A stretch of DNA of 6,120 bases from assembly GCA_016926135.1 (NCBI GenBank), contig JAFGPH010000301.1, positions 1-6,120 of the forward strand, given 5' to 3'. The DNA comes from Deltaproteobacteria bacterium (GTDB lineage Bacteria > Desulfobacterota > DSM-4660 > Desulfatiglandales > HGW-15). The notes beneath the pieces were generated by a model, which was not told the origin of the DNA, ran no database searches, and saw only the letters and a program-made list of their open reading frames with translations. Shown in pieces: positions 5,682-6,120 of the stretch; position 1 is the first letter of the stretch, and each line of letters begins with the position of its first letter. A program made the position numbers and the translations under genes.

Positions 5682-6120
5682 ATGGCGGGGAAGATCAAGG
5701 TGTTGATGGTCGATGACGAAGAGCAGTTCCGCTCGACCACGTCCAGGATCCTGTCCAGAAAGGGCTACGAGACCACCATGGCAGGGAGCGGGGAGGAGGC
5801 GATTGAGGCCCTCAAAAAGTCCTCCCAGGACGTGGTGATCCTGGACATCAAGATGCCGGGCATGGACGGGCACCAGACCCTGGCGGAGATCAAGAAGATC
5901 AGTCCCGAGGTACCCGTCATCATGCTCACGGGTCACGGCGCCGTGGAGTCGGCGAGGACGTCGCTGAAACACGGCGCCTTTGATTACCTGAGCAAACCGT
6001 GTGACATCGACCTTCTGGCCGCAAAGATCCACGACGCCTACAATGCGGTCAAGAGGGGTGTGAGAGAAGAGAAGAAGGTGGGGGACATCATGATCCCCAT
6101 TGAGGACTATACCACCATCA
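5682..6120 (+). CDS. Response regulator RR3 with C-terminal CBS-domain start, 3' end missing
   Basis: The frame runs off the window after 146 codons. Residues 4-122 are a complete receiver: D11/D12 in MVDDEE, phospho-acceptor D55 in VILDIKMPGMDG, T83 in MLTGHGAVES, and K105 in LSKP. A charged linker (about 123-132) is followed by KVGDIMIPIEDYTTI. This has the look of a CBS domain's opening strand and helix (the xVxDIMxP...Y.T pattern), as in CBS proteins whose first motif reads like MxPLxEYATV. A receiver fused to a CBS pair would join phosphorylation to adenine-nucleotide binding (CBS pairs commonly bind AMP, ATP or SAM). Only about 14 residues of the second domain are visible, so that part is tentative; the receiver is certain. 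The gene follows RR2 by 95 bases and may be part of the same operon or have its own promoter. Its kinase could be HK1, HK2 or one elsewhere. Confidence 0.88.
   Translation, partial: MAGKIKVLMVDDEEQFRSTTSRILSRKGYETTMAGSGEEAIEALKKSSQDVVILDIKMPGMDGHQTLAEIKKISPEVPVIMLTGHGAVESARTSLKHGAFDYLSKPCDIDLLAAKIHDAYNAVKRGVREEKKVGDIMIPIEDYTTI

Overview
The window is GC-rich, and every gene reads on the + strand with short gaps. It looks like one signalling operon, or the middle of a longer one. Leu TTA/CTA and Ser TCA codons are almost absent. The kinases have HEINNPL H-boxes and periplasmic Cache-type sensors, and several receivers are linked to them. Together these point to a Desulfobacterota-type (former Deltaproteobacteria) or similar environmental anaerobe. 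That assignment is inferred from style, not from a marker gene.

Layout. 1-1137: 3' part of a DASS/SLC13-family anion or dicarboxylate transporter whose start lies upstream of the window. 1138-1207: a short gap with an imperfect hairpin that resembles a dispersed repeat. 1208-2869: membrane sensor histidine kinase (HK1). 2892-3347: single-domain response regulator (RR1). 3376-5067: a second, clearly paralogous sensor kinase (HK2). 5137-5586: a second single-domain response regulator (RR2). 5587-5681: a 95-base gap with two adjacent inverted repeats. 5682-6120: a third response regulator (RR3), cut by the window end. Its receiver is followed by what looks like the start of a CBS domain.

How the genes may work together. 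The two kinases share the same build: TM helix, extracytoplasmic double-Cache-like sensor, TM helix, short helical linker, HisKA, HATPase. Each is followed by its own receiver, so HK-RR-HK-RR looks like a duplicated module with a third receiver added. RR1 and RR2 have no DNA-binding or enzymatic output domain, so the signal must pass through protein-protein contact, a phosphorelay, or a partner outside the window. The transporter next door suggests that the kinases sense the transported solute or a related one, as CitA/CitB does with the DASS transporter CitT, though with different domains. The putative receiver-CBS protein could join phosphorylation to adenine-nucleotide sensing; this is a hypothesis.

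The most unusual points are the altered Na+-site motifs of the transporter, the doubled Cache-kinase/CheY-like pairs, the receiver-CBS fusion at the edge, and the paired dyads in front of it. No RNA gene, CRISPR array, insertion sequence or clear intrinsic terminator was seen.
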